NCBI RefSeq assembly: GCF_000143415.4
Contig: NW_003314279.1
Location: 1,226,091 to 1,290,090, forward strand
Direction: 5' to 3'
DNA length: 64,000 nt
Source of the DNA: Selaginella moellendorffii
Taxonomy: Eukaryota; Streptophyta; Lycopodiopsida; Selaginellales; Selaginellaceae
How positions within the stretch are numbered: position 1 is the stretch's first letter; each line of letters starts with the position of its first letter. The position numbers and the translations under genes are program-made. Positions 1-11,165 of the stretch are shown here, in pieces. The notes beneath the pieces were generated by a model, which had not been told where the DNA came from, made no database searches, and worked only from the letters and a program-made list of their open reading frames with translations.

Positions 1-2110
1 TACTTATTTATTAAAAAGAGAATAATTAATGAGATTGATAGTCACTCAATTATAGCCAAACTTTACTGAAAAACATCTTAGATTTATGATGTTGATATAT
101 TTATTTCTAGCTAAAAACATTTTATTTTCATACTCAAAAGTTTTGGGATTTAAAATTTTGGTATGTTTAAACCTTACATCTCAAGGAAAAGGTTTAGATT
201 TACTGCAAAAATAATATAGAGAAAAGCAAGTGTACAATTATTTTATTTTATTCATTGAAAACTATAAAGCCCAGAATGTTTTTTTTAATATTTTAAATAT
301 TAAGCCTTATATAAAAATTAATATAAAATTAAATTATTTTTTCAATGTTTTATACCAAGTTTTGATAAACTTTCATATTGGAAAACTGTTTTACTAAACA
401 AAAGTAAACATATTTATCACAACTAAAGTTAATAGCATTAATTTATTTATAACTGCAACCACAAATCCTCTCACTTAATATGATAAAGTTATTATTTATA
501 AAATCTAGTGTTGCTAAATTATTTATGTTTTAAGAAATTTAAGATAAAACATATACTATTTATATATAGTAATAATAATAAATTTGCTTCCCAATAGTAT
601 GATCATGACTAAGAATGACACATATTATGCACACAAAAGAAGAATACTCAATTCTATAGCTTTACTCATTATTATATCTATGTCAATTTAGTTTTTTTTT
701 ACACAACTTTAATAGTCCTTTGTGTGATATTTTATTAGATCTTGAGTAAGTCTATATATTAAGTCCCTTATTATAACTTTTGTGAAAATTTCTGTTTACA
801 TTTTTTATTTCACAAAATATTATAATGTACGCAATCATGTTTTGAATTCTATAATGGTAATCAAAATGTGATTATGTCCATTATAAAATTGACATTGGAA
901 CATGCAACATATGAAAATATTTCATACTACATATACAACCAACCATCTAAATACTCTTTTTTAAGTGAATCTATTCAATCCTCAATAGCTATGGTTAGGC
1001 TAGGAAATCCCATTTTTCATCAAATGGAAATCCCTCAAAATCAACTAGGAATGTCCAAAGAACACATTTGCAACTAGTAACAGTCCACACTTTCTTCCCA
1101 TTTTTATTTTTCTACCCAAGCTATACTCTTTCTCAATCAATGCTTTTAGCCTATCACTTGTTAAAGGAATTTTGTTTTTTTCCTCTTCGAAGTTGGAGTA
1201 CCTAATTTACAGTAGCTTTGGGCATGCTCAATAAAATAGTGTATATGTTTGCAAGTATCCCAAATTCCTTAACATTACTACTAGAAGATCACAAGAACAA
1301 TCAAGAAGAGGGAAAGATCCATGATATGCAAAAATTTAAGTGTTTACTTAAGCCACAGAATGTGTACCTTGTTGATAATAACAATGTATATATAGTTGAG
1401 ATGTGATTGAAAGAGCAACAAGCAAAAACAATAACTTTCTCCCTTTTGCTTTTGTTTGGTCAAACTTAGGCCCTAAAGCTAGTGAAATTATATAGCCAAA
1501 TGAATTTTCCTATGTTGTAAAGAAGTTTTCAAAGAAAGTTTTACATGTAAATATTCTTTTTGGTATCACACTCAAGTGTTTTAACAATTCAAAATATCAA
1601 TGTGTTTTTTAAAATACTTGATTTACTAGATTCTATGCCCTATATCTCCCCAAATTTAATTAGGTTATTAGATTAACTTGAAGTCAAAGCCATCTTTTAT
1701 TCTTTTTTCTTTAGTATTATATTAGTAGTTTTATTTTTTTTCTCTTATTTTAACAATGAGCTCATGAAAATATATATTAAATTTAAAATAAAAAAATACA
1801 ATTTTTATATATCAAAATTATTAGTATTTATTTAGTTATTTATTACAAACCTTATTTACATTTTTTTTTCTCCATATAAATTTATGTGCAACTAAATTTC
1901 TAAAAACATTATTTTTATTTATAGAACATTAAAATAAAGTAGTAAACAAAATATTATAGTTCCAAAATAATACTTATCTACTTTTAAAGAATAGCATTTC
2001 ATATCAGTATCTTTAGAAGCATAATGAATTCTGACTTCATTACTTAAATCCTAATATATACTTTTAACTTTAACTAAAAATACCATTATAATAAATATAT
2101 GAAATGTCTT
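1..2110. other. AT-rich gene-free stretch
   Basis: Very AT-rich DNA with many homopolymer runs and only short open frames (868-1077 and 1218-1406), which show no recognisable motif or sensible codon use. I see no gene. It flanks the 3' LTR of the minus-strand gypsy element and ends at the putative target duplication TCTT (2107-2110). Confidence 0.6.
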
Positions 2111-2285
2111 TGTGAGTGCATAGAATATGGAAAGGGAATACAGAAATGTGCATATCAATTAGCCCAAAAACTCTAGCTTATATACAGGAGCGAGTGGTCC
2201 GGATTGAAACCAATCCGACGGCTACCAAAATCCCACTATGCTAATATTAGTATACGGCATCGTAGCCGTACACTTGACCCTCACA
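2111..2285 (-). repeat. 3' LTR of the minus-strand gypsy element
   Basis: This 175-bp repeat starts TGTGAG and ends CTCACA on the plus strand and matches 22230-22404 with scattered substitutions. A minus-strand polypurine tract (around AAAGGAGGGG) abuts it at 2286-2300, as expected for a 3' LTR. Confidence 0.85.
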
Positions 2286-2533
2286 TCATCCCCTCCTTTC
2301 GGAATAATGGAAGACTATCAGGGTTCTCTTGTAGATGGGCCGGGATCTGGAGGAACATCAAGAGGAGGCATCGACGGATCTATAGATGGTATTAACCACT
2401 CCTGATCCTTTTGTATGAAGTGTTTCAACCGCTACACATGCACAATCTCTGGAGGATCGGCCTGTTGGACGTTATGCCGAATCTCATAAACTTGTGGTCC
2501 AACTTGCCGCAACACACGATACGGTACTTTCCA

Positions 2534-3736
2534 CTATGCAAGGAGCCCCTTAGATAAACCACGTACCGTAAGATGGGGAAAACGAACTAACACCAAATCA
2601 TCCACTTTGTACTCTGCAGATGGACGATGATGGGAGTTATAACACCGTTGTTGTCCCACTTGTACGCGACCTAAGTGTTCGGCAAACTCCACTCGGACAA
2701 GTGAAAGAATGCTTGTCAAATATTGATCCCATGACCTAGCATCCGCAGCTCGTGGCAATTGTGAAGGTAAACTCAATTCTGTTAGTAATATTAGATCATG
2801 ACCATATAGGAGTTTATATAGTGAAGCACCAACAAAACTCTGCACCCCAGTGACATATGCATACCGAAGAGACGGCAAATAACTATCCCAATCCGAATGT
2901 TGAAAGTTCACATACTTTGCAATCATCCCCTTGAACGTCCGAACGAGCTGTTCCACTAGACCGTCTGATTGTGGATGATAAGCACTCGTGAAAGTGTGGC
3001 GAATCCCCAACCGAGACATCAAAACATGAAATGCCTCAGCCATAAATGCGGGACCATTATCTAAAAGAATCCGCTTTAGACAAGAATGCTGGAACACCAC
3101 TCGATTGAGGAGGAAATATCTAACAGCAGTTGTAGAGGCGCTAGCAAGAGCACCAACTTCCACCCAACGAGTCAAGTAGTCAGAAGCAATAATAACATAC
3201 TCATTGCCAACAGTCGACCGTGGAATAGGTCCCATAAGATCAAACGCCACCAACTCAAACGGACGGGAAACTGCAATTGACTCCAGCCGTCCTTCCGCAG
3301 CCCGAGGGGGAGTATTACGAACTTGGCACCAAACGCAGTTACGCATATACCGGATAATATCACGTCGCATCTCCGGCCAATAGAAACACCTGCGTAGCTT
3401 CTCGATTACACGACGATGTCCCATATGCCCACCTAGAATAGGAGAATCCGCAGCCCGAGGGGGAGTATTACGAACTTGGCACCAAACGCAGTTACGCATA
3501 TACCGGATAATATCACGTCGCATCTCCGGCCAATAGAAAGACCTGCGTAGCTTCTCGATTACACGACGATGTCCTATATGCCCACCTAGAACAGGAGAAT
3601 CATGGTAGGCATGGAGAAACCGCGGAATAAAGGTAGAAAGCACCACCAGCCGTAAATGATCATCAGGATCTATCCCCAGAAAATAAAGAAGGCCATTTTC
3701 AAGATGATATTGAGAATGTAAATGCCGGAAAGGCAA
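2534..3736 (-). pseudogene. gypsy integrase frame with duplicated zinc finger
   Basis: A 400-codon frame reads as a Ty3/gypsy integrase. It has an HHCC finger ending in CVWCQ, then a DDE core with visible FDLMGP, LLDNGPAF and LVEQ segments, then a C-terminal basic region. The HHCC segment is present twice in tandem, 51 residues each (153-bp period, first copy from about 3295, second from about 3448). The frame overlaps the RNase H frame at 3670-3736 in another phase, so an original polyprotein has been frameshifted. It is part of the split retroelement and almost certainly non-functional. Confidence 0.8.
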
Positions 3737-4344
3737 ATCATCAGCAAGTGATGCAAGATTCTCAAACCCATTTCGAAGCCTTCGAATCCATGGCTCAATC
3801 TTTTGAGCCTCACGAACTTCATCAAGCGAAGGTAGATCTTGCTCTGCACCTTGTGGACACTAAACGTAAAGAAGTTGTGAATGTAAAGAACAACTGCCGA
3901 CGGCACAGAATTCTCGTTTAGAAAATCCACAGATGCTGGAACGACAGGCTTGTCAGAAACATGAGAAGAGAGTGAAGAAGGAAGAGGAGCTCGAGAAAGG
4001 GCATCAGCATCAGCCATAGAACTCCCTGGGCGGTGAACAACATTAAAATCATATATCTGAAGCTTCAAAGAACACCGAGCAATACAACCAACCAGGTTCT
4101 TCCGCTTTAATAACGAAGTAACAGCAGTATGGTCACCTTCAAGTAACGTCCGAGAGCCATGTAGATATGCATGAAGTTTCTCGAAACCCCAAACTACTGC
4201 TAAACACTCTTTCTCTATTGTGGAGTAGTTCATCTCCGCTGGTTGTAATGTACGGCTTATATATGTAATGGGATAGCGCTGACCAGGCACACTCGAGCTC
4301 TCTTGCATTAACACACCTCCAAGACCAATGTCAGAAGCATCCAC
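3670..4344 (-). pseudogene. gypsy RNase H fragment (3' side of the split)
   Basis: The frame opens with MDASDIGLGG and continues with the IEKECLAVVWGFEKLHAYLHG-type RNase H signature and a DALSR motif, all standard for Ty3/gypsy. Its upstream half is not adjacent. It ends at 19487 on the far side of the nested transposon, where the frame stops after RPFILHV. The last part of this frame runs out of phase before the integrase, which marks a frameshift near 3740. Confidence 0.85.
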
Positions 4345-4346
4345 GT

Positions 4347-4370
4347 AAGCTCTATTTCGTTAAAGTGGGA
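4347..4370 (+). repeat. left terminal inverted repeat of the DNA transposon
   Basis: This 24-bp sequence starts AAGCTCTATTTCGTTAAAG and is the exact reverse complement of 19459-19482. A second inverted GTGGGA/TCCCAC pair follows within 20 bp, so the terminus can fold on itself. ACGT precedes it. Confidence 0.9.
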
Positions 4371-4749
4371 ATTGTCATTATCCCACTTGTAAAATAAGGT
4401 TTCCAAACCTTTATATAGTATATAAATATAACAAAATTCAACTGCATTGAGGCACATGCCATTTTATTTTAAACAAGGAAATGTCTACTCAATCACTTCT
4501 CCTCCCCCTGCCACTGCTTCACCTCTCTCTTCTCCTTGTCATCGTCGTCCAATTTCTTTCCATCCTTTTAATATTGGCTCAGTTGCTCCGAGTCTAGGTG
4601 GAGCCCAAATCTTTACTTTCCCCTTATTAATAAAACAACTTCGTAGACTTCCAATAACATGCTGTAACACTTCTAGTATAATGCAAATCCTCTCAAAGAA
4701 TTGTCTTTTAATATTAATACAATGGCATGGAACCCCATGCCATAATAAG

Positions 4750-7217
4750 TTACATTTTTAAATAAATACTCCAGTCCCACTCTGCTGCAGGACCAATAAC
4801 AAAGGCGAGTGTGAAGATGCGGACATTCGTCGGTATCTTTTTCTTAGCCATTATCCCATGGATCTCCCGCATCTCCTTGCCTTTCAACCGAGCCTTCACC
4901 TCGTTCAAGGCCTTCCAGAACTTGTGATAGGATTCGGAGTCGTAGATCATATAATGGACTGAAGATTCCACCTCCGCAAGTCCCACCATTAAGTCAATGA
5001 TGGAGCTGACTTCGTCTGCATGAGTGATCTCCTCGTTTGTGAAGTCCATCACACAAAAGATGTTCTTGACCTGCTCATCTCCGCGGGAAACGATGCTCCT
5101 CCACCTTTGATCCTCATCCGAATTCAAGTATACCCGGTAAGGTTCTCGATAGGCCTCTGCTGCGGGGTCGAGCTGTTTCTGAAGCCGGCGGTCGACATCA
5201 ATCTTAATGAAATTTGGATACTGATCCAACTTCTCAGCTTTACTTTTTGTGGCATCCCGCAGCAGATCGATGAACTTGGGGGCCCCCTTCACGTACTTGT
5301 CGATGTCTTCATTTGACAACTCCAGCGCTTCCATCATCTCTTGCGTGGTGTCGATGCTCACCCTCTCCACGGCCACTTGCTCGAAGATCCAATCCTTCAA
5401 TAGCGCACGAGCTCTCAGAGTCGTGCACAAGTCCTCGTATGTCACAATATGGCCGGGAGTCATTTTGGTCTTATTGAAGACTACCTCACCACGTAGAAGA
5501 GCATTAGCCACTGTCAGAAGGTTGTCGTCGTCTAGAGACCGCGAGAAACGCAAGGCGTTGAGCTTCAAATCATTGGGCTTCCGGCCGTCCTCCACACCCA
5601 TTGAGTTTGGCAACTCCCTGTCATGGTACCTCCTCAGCACATCTACCCATTTGTCAAAAACAACTTTTGTTGTGAGTAGAATGTTATGGATGCTGAGTGT
5701 GTCATTGACCCCCAATGTTTTCGAGAGAAGACTCGAGAATTCCTGCAATGGAAATGGCGTGAGGCCACATGCTATGCCACATGCAACGAGGCTTACCTAC
5801 CAGGCGCTAGTTGCTAGTGCACGTCCTTGTCCTGGTTTTTGTGGCTTCTTCAGTTGAACCCAGAGCTTCCGTGTTCATGCCAATGTCTCGTGCAGACCCG
5901 ATTTGTAGCACGTTTCTTGCTTGACATTCTGCGCGTGGGAGATGTATATGATAGATCGGAGGGGCGAGTTGCCTTTTATCAGGCGGACAACTCTTGTCTT
6001 GAAGACTTTCTTCACCTCCTCGCCCACCATAATATCCACAACTATCTCTTGCATCGCCAAGCTAGAATGCTGCCCGGAGACGGCATAGAACCGGATGTTC
6101 TGATCGTCCAACACCTTCCTATTGATCAAGTTTGGAAACCTCGTCTCGCCCTTCATTGTTCGGTAGTAGGGGATCACGTCTGCGATGTCGGGTGTTACTG
6201 GACTTGCCAGCATTTTCTGCTTCAGTTTCTCCACCCACTCATCAGATACTAGCCTGTGGTTGTATTTGCTTTGGATGTCGATACGGCTCACGTCGATTGT
6301 ATATACTTTTTTGGAATAGTAACAAGTACTATTATTTGCGATGATTTTTGCTGCCTCTTCTTGCTCTTTCTGCTCTTTGCGGCTCTTCTTTTTGGTGGGT
6401 GTAGTGTTCGAACCCGAGGCAATGGCATCACTGAGTAGCTTCTTTTTTGGAGCAGGAGAGTTGGACGTCGGCTTGAGCTTGACCACCCTTTTCTGCTTCG
6501 AGGTAGTTTCTAGATCGACCCCCTTCCCCTTTGCTTCGCGAACTGGAGTCACTCTCAACGGCTCAATGTTGGAATATAGTTTTTGAACATCGCCGTAGGT
6601 GAGGTCCGTGGATTCCATGTGATCTTCATAGACCCGCAGCGTCTTTGAAATTGTGGGCCTCCTGGACAACCTCTCCCTAGCTCCCTCTAGGAATTCCTCA
6701 TAGCCGCTGCCCCCCTCCGGGAAGCCGCTAGGATGTGCAAGGTGGATCTTGAAGGTAGACGCTGTCTCTACCACAAGTGCCAGTCCATATTCTTGCATGG
6801 AACTGCATGGAGTGTCTGTCACTTGGATGAGGATCCCCATGCATTCTTTTCTCCCACCATCTGTGTTGTACAGCCTCAGATCCTCGCCTTCCATCCCGAA
6901 AGTCCAACTGGTGAGCTCCTCCCCCTTCTCTGCATCCACATTGACAGTGGCTGGAAGAAGAACGCAATTCCTCGCCTGTTCAGAAATGCATAACAATTAG
7001 AGCTGACAGATGAAAAGCTAGTAGCTGGAAATAACGTGAGGCCACACGCCATTCACCACTGCATCAGATGTCTTGAGGCTGCATCCTAAGATGGCGTGAG
7101 GCTACACACCATCTGTAACCGGACTGCACTCGAGAGCCCAATCGGTGCATGCCAATGTTGCTACTGAATGGCATGTGGCCTCATGCCATTTTCTATTTAG
7201 CCTAAAAGACTTACCAT
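4750..7217 (-). CDS. ParB/sulfiredoxin-fold-like protein of the DNA transposon
   Basis: Likely start is ATG at 7217-7215, directly followed by a GTAAGT donor; the next exon starts at 6975 after an AG and continues in frame from ATG. Around residue 225 a segment reads VYTIDVSRI, then YNHRLVSDEWVEKLKQKM, then YAVSGQHSSLAM near residue 298, then ISHAQNVKQ near 345. This order matches the ParB/Srx fold: strand, N-x-R, helix, the G-x-(H/R)-x-x-x-A box, then an E/S-x-x-N-x-Q stretch. A lysine-rich, NLS-like linker precedes it. The second large frame (5748-4750) is of unknown type. An AG acceptor precedes 5745, but the donor near 5800-5900 is unclear and a frameshift is possible. Palindromes occupy both introns and lie just past the stop. 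ParB identity is inference from motif order. Confidence 0.55.
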
Positions 7218-7329
7218 TTGAAGCCGAATGGAGGCGTGACAACCGGACTCGCTGGCGAATGTACACTGTGTGTGCAGCGGATCGTAGCAGCAAGGGTACT
7301 CTGCCACTTACAGTTGGAGAGTGGCGCTG

Positions 7330-7760
7330 AAATCTCCCGGGATGCCAAGTGGGCTGCGTGTGGGTGGTGGAGTGGGCGGCGGAGTTGGCGGCGAAGTTAC
7401 AAACTGGGTGTGTCTTGAAGTGGACGCCGATGCACACGAGCGCGATGCGAGCGCGAGTGTGATGCAAGCGCGAGTGGACGCCGATGCACACGAGAAACCT
7501 GTAGAGAAGTGGGAGCGTGAGTGGGAGCGCGATGCGAGCGCGAGTACGAAGCAAAATGCAAAACCTAACCTCACACGCGCGAAATGTCACGACGGTTGGT
7601 AATCCCGCCACGTCATCATTCCTCGGACTTGGGCGCCACCATTAATTTCTGGATCGGCGCGCGCATGCGTGAAATCCAAAAGAAATCCGCAACGTCATCA
7701 TTCCTCGGACTGCATGCACGGGAAATCCAAAAGAAAGATCATGATTGGGATATCATTTAA
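7330..7760. repeat. GC-rich repetitive 5' region of the ParB-like gene
   Basis: Repeated GCGATGCGAGCGCGAG-like blocks occur at 7436-7550, and a pair of roughly 83-bp direct repeats sharing GTCATCATTCCTCGGACT lies at about 7609 and 7693. This is upstream of the minus-strand start and may be its promoter or 5' leader. No clear TATA box was seen. Confidence 0.5.
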
Positions 7761-8142
7761 TACCCTCACTATATTTATACCATGCATGATTGGATATTCC
7801 AAAGCATCTTGTATTTCCAAAAATGCCAGATGTTCAGCTAAATAAATTGTCAGAGGATTTGATGTGACGTTCAAGCGTGTGGGCTCATGCAATTTTGATC
7901 CCAAAAAATGCACCAAAAAATGCTCGGCGTCATCTGGCGTTATCTCTTGAATGGCGTGGGGCCGCATGCCATTTTCAGAAGCACATAAGAGTATATTCCT
8001 AGAATATTCTGACACGCGCGAGATTGTTTTGAGTTTCCTGGAGATCCAACCGTTAGATCGCAACTAGATTTTACAGAATGGTATACAATGTCCTTCTTGA
8101 TGACCCAGCAAAGAAGCATCTCGATCGGACACCACATGAGAC

Positions 8143-9279
8143 TGTAAGGAACCGACTCCCCGAGATGTCGTAGGCTAAAGGATCCCCAAAAGCTTGACCG
8201 AAATGACAAAGAGTTCATCGGATGGGACCAAGTCGAGGATCGAGTCCAAGACCGACTCTAGGACCGAGTTCGAGATAGGGTCCGGAATCGAGTCCAAGAC
8301 CGACTCGGGGACCGAGTTCGAGTCCGAGTTCAAGACCGAGTTTGAGACGGAGTCCGAGATCCGAAATCGGGTCCGAGACCGAGTCCGAGGTCGAGTCCGA
8401 GGTCGGATCCGAGATCGGGTCCGAGATCGAGTCCGAAACCAAATTCGAAGTCGGATCCGAAATCGGGTCCGAGATCGAGCCAGAGACTAAGTCCAAATAC
8501 TAATACGGGTCAAGGGGTGAAAGCCCAAAGCGTGCGTCTCCCAGGGGGGGGGGGGGCTGCAGGGGGTTCCAAAAGTATAGTAGGGATAGTGAGGTCCAGG
8601 AACCAGTTTTGAAGGGACTCTCCAGTTGGGCTTCCAAACTGACTTGAGGTTGGGACTGGGACCGAGGGGCCTTGGGTGGGAGTGAGCATGGACTTGGCTG
8701 GTGCCGGAGGGGCCATCCAAGGAAGTGCTCAAGAGCAGCTCCCACTCCCGAAAGGGAAACCGATTGCGGTGCTCCCGGCTCATGTGGAGTGGTGCCCCAC
8801 TTGAGTACCATGCGGCTCATTGGTCCTCGCCCTTCCTAGGGGCTTGGGCCTTCCTTCGGGATGGAAGTGGGGGGCGAGAGGTACCCATACCGGGCCGCTA
8901 GGCCACGGTGTTTCGCCCCGACGTCCCGAAGCAAGTGTTGCACTCAAGACTTGGGATTTAGAGGGTCCCATGATCAAGTCTTGTGGTACCAAGGGATGTT
9001 AGGAACCTGGAAGCTTGGTGTGCTTGGCTGCTTGTGCTTGCGGGGAGTGTAGCCGAACCTTAAGTCCAGTCTAACCCGGGGAGGGGGATTGAGAGTGATT
9101 TGGGAATCCGTGGAAGGATGGCTAACACTCCGTTGCTCGTGCAGTGAGTAGCTGAAACCAAGTAGGAGCTGGTACCATAGGCGAAACCTTGGCAAGGGAA
9201 CTTAGCAAAAGCCAAGGCAGTGTTGGACGGATAGACGAGGTAAGCTGGCAAATTGGAAAGGAAAAATTTGTGGCTTACA
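8143..9279 (+). repeat. 5' LTR of the nested chromovirus
   Basis: 1137 bp, TGTAAG...CTTACA. It contains a degenerate hexamer array of GAGTCC/GAGATC type (about 8222-8492) and a G homopolymer near 8545. Open frames on both strands here are by-products of the repeat. Confidence 0.92.
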
Positions 9280-9338
9280 ATTTGGTATCGGAGCCTCTTC
9301 CTCAGTTCTAGCGAAGGATAGAGGCGGATTGCTGGGAG

Positions 9339-11159
9339 ATGGCAAGGGCAGGACGTAAGCGAACCCAGGCAGAGACGGAACCTCCTCCAGAGCTGGAGCC
9401 TCCGATCAAACAGGAGGCGATGGATGAGGAATCCTTGCATGAGGAGGACTCTAGTGAGGCAACTTCCAAACAGGAGTCTGGTGGTGAGGTTCGGTCGTCC
9501 AAGGCTCGATTGGATGTCCTAGAAGGACAATTGGCACAGACCAATGCCCTGCTAGAGACTCTCGTACGCAAGCTAAAGCGTGACGAGAAGCGGAAGAAAA
9601 AGCGAAAGACTGCGGATGCTGGCAGCGCAGAAGGTGCGGACCCTTCGGCAAGGACTGAGGCAAAACCAGACAAGGTCGAACAGACCGAAGTGGAATCAGT
9701 CCCTCAGGCAGTTCCCAAGTACAAACCAAAGCCCCCACCGGTCTTCAAGGGAGTGAACGACTATAAGGTGGTGGAGGATTGGTTCTACGATATGGAGGAC
9801 TACTTCCGAGCGTTGCGATTACCAAGCTCGGAGAAGGTCCCATGTGCGAAACCATACTTGGCAGATAATGCCAAGTCTTGGTGGAGAACGACAGAGGCCA
9901 ACGAAGGACCGGTGGCCACTTGGGAAATGATGAAGGCGAGGATCCGTGCAATTTACGTTCCTCCGAATGCTACTCTGCATCTAAGGGACGAGCTGAGTAG
10001 GCTGAAACAGACCGGAACCATTCAGGAGTATGTGAATGGGTTTATGGCAAAGAGGATACTTGTCACGGACATGGGGGATATGGATGCGTTCCATGCCTTC
10101 ATATCAGGTTTGCAAACCTGGGCTCGCGGCGAAGTAATGCGGTGGAACCCGACCAACTACAAAGAAGCGTTGGATGCGGCCATCAAGGTGCATTTCAACG
10201 ATAACCTGCGAAAGGGGAACACGACGGGGTCGGGATCCACGTTTAGCAAAGGGGCCAAACCAAGGGGAACGTTTAGCAGAGGGAAATTCAAGAAGAGTTC
10301 CTCTAAGAATGAGTCCTTGGGGTTTCGGAAAGGCAGATCCGGTGGCCAGCGAGCGAGTACGTGGGGGAGTCAGGCGAAAAGAGACAAACCCACGGATAAG
10401 AAGGTCAAGTCATATAGCAGCGTGGGAAGCAACGTATGCTACAACTGCGGTGAAGCGGGACACTTCTCGAGGGAATGTCCCTACCCGAAGAAGGCCAGAG
10501 CCAATATGGCCATCAAGTCGGGTGAAGTCCAAACAGAGGTATGTGATCCAGCCCCTAACTCAAAGTTACTCATTACACAAGCAACTTTGGTAGAGAGTCG
10601 TTCGCGACATCTACTAGCCCTCCGAGGGAAGCTCGGAGGTAGCTTTGTTAAAATCCTTATTGACACGGGTGCTTCGGATAATTTTGTGGCTGCAGACACA
10701 GTCCGGCAAGCCGGACTAACGGTGCAGCGGCTAGGCGAACCAAGGACTATAGAGTTTGTTCAAGGTAGCCAAAGCACCGATGAGGTACTTCGACAAGCGA
10801 GAGTCGAAGTGGGGACTTGGAAGGTGGACATGGACTTCACCGTGTTGGACATGGCGGGATTTGACGTGATCTTCGGAATGGACTGGTTCAATCGATTCGT
10901 GGTAGCCCTGCATGGACAAGGTAGAAACCTTGTGGTACTGGCGAATGCCCAAGGAAGAAGATCTAGGGTGGAGGCCCAAGATCTAAAGGTAGGGCAAAGC
11001 AAGGCCAAAGATTCCTGCTTAAACCTGGTGTCCACGAGAGGACAACTCACTAAGGGAACTAAGGCGGCCTTTTTGTGCTTACTCTCGGTGAAGAGTGACA
11101 GAAAGACAGGAATGGAAGAAGTACCTTTAGTGATCCAACGGGTGTTGGACCAATTCTAG
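9339..11159 (+). CDS. chromovirus Gag-protease
   Basis: A 606-residue frame. The Gag region carries the retrotransposon gag domain (about residues 120-280), then a basic linker and one CCHC zinc knuckle (CYNCGEAGHFSREC, about 367-380). An aspartic protease follows with the active site LIDTGASDNF near 440 and the later GMDWF segment. The frame ends at a TAG (11157-11159) that lies in the same phase as the RT frame just downstream, so RT is separated only by this one stop codon. Confidence 0.9.
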   Translation: MARAGRKRTQAETEPPPELEPPIKQEAMDEESLHEEDSSEATSKQESGGEVRSSKARLDVLEGQLAQTNALLETLVRKLKRDEKRKKKRKTADAGSAEGADPSARTEAKPDKVEQTEVESVPQAVPKYKPKPPPVFKGVNDYKVVEDWFYDMEDYFRALRLPSSEKVPCAKPYLADNAKSWWRTTEANEGPVATWEMMKARIRAIYVPPNATLHLRDELSRLKQTGTIQEYVNGFMAKRILVTDMGDMDAFHAFISGLQTWARGEVMRWNPTNYKEALDAAIKVHFNDNLRKGNTTGSGSTFSKGAKPRGTFSRGKFKKSSSKNESLGFRKGRSGGQRASTWGSQAKRDKPTDKKVKSYSSVGSNVCYNCGEAGHFSRECPYPKKARANMAIKSGEVQTEVCDPAPNSKLLITQATLVESRSRHLLALRGKLGGSFVKILIDTGASDNFVAADTVRQAGLTVQRLGEPRTIEFVQGSQSTDEVLRQARVEVGTWKVDMDFTVLDMAGFDVIFGMDWFNRFVVALHGQGRNLVVLANAQGRRSRVEAQDLKVGQSKAKDSCLNLVSTRGQLTKGTKAAFLCLLSVKSDRKTGMEEVPLVIQRVLDQF

Positions 11160-11165
11160 GATACC

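Noticed and set aside
7102-7611. 169-codon minus-strand frame upstream of the ParB-like gene
   Set aside because: Mostly low-complexity translation of the GC-rich repeats. It runs through a clear GTAAGT donor, so it looks like leader plus intron.
8194-8496. Open frames on both strands in the LTR (and again at 13437-13751)
   Set aside because: They are by-products of a hexamer repeat with no stops, duplicated with the LTR. The products are simple Glu-Ser-Thr/Asp-Arg strings.
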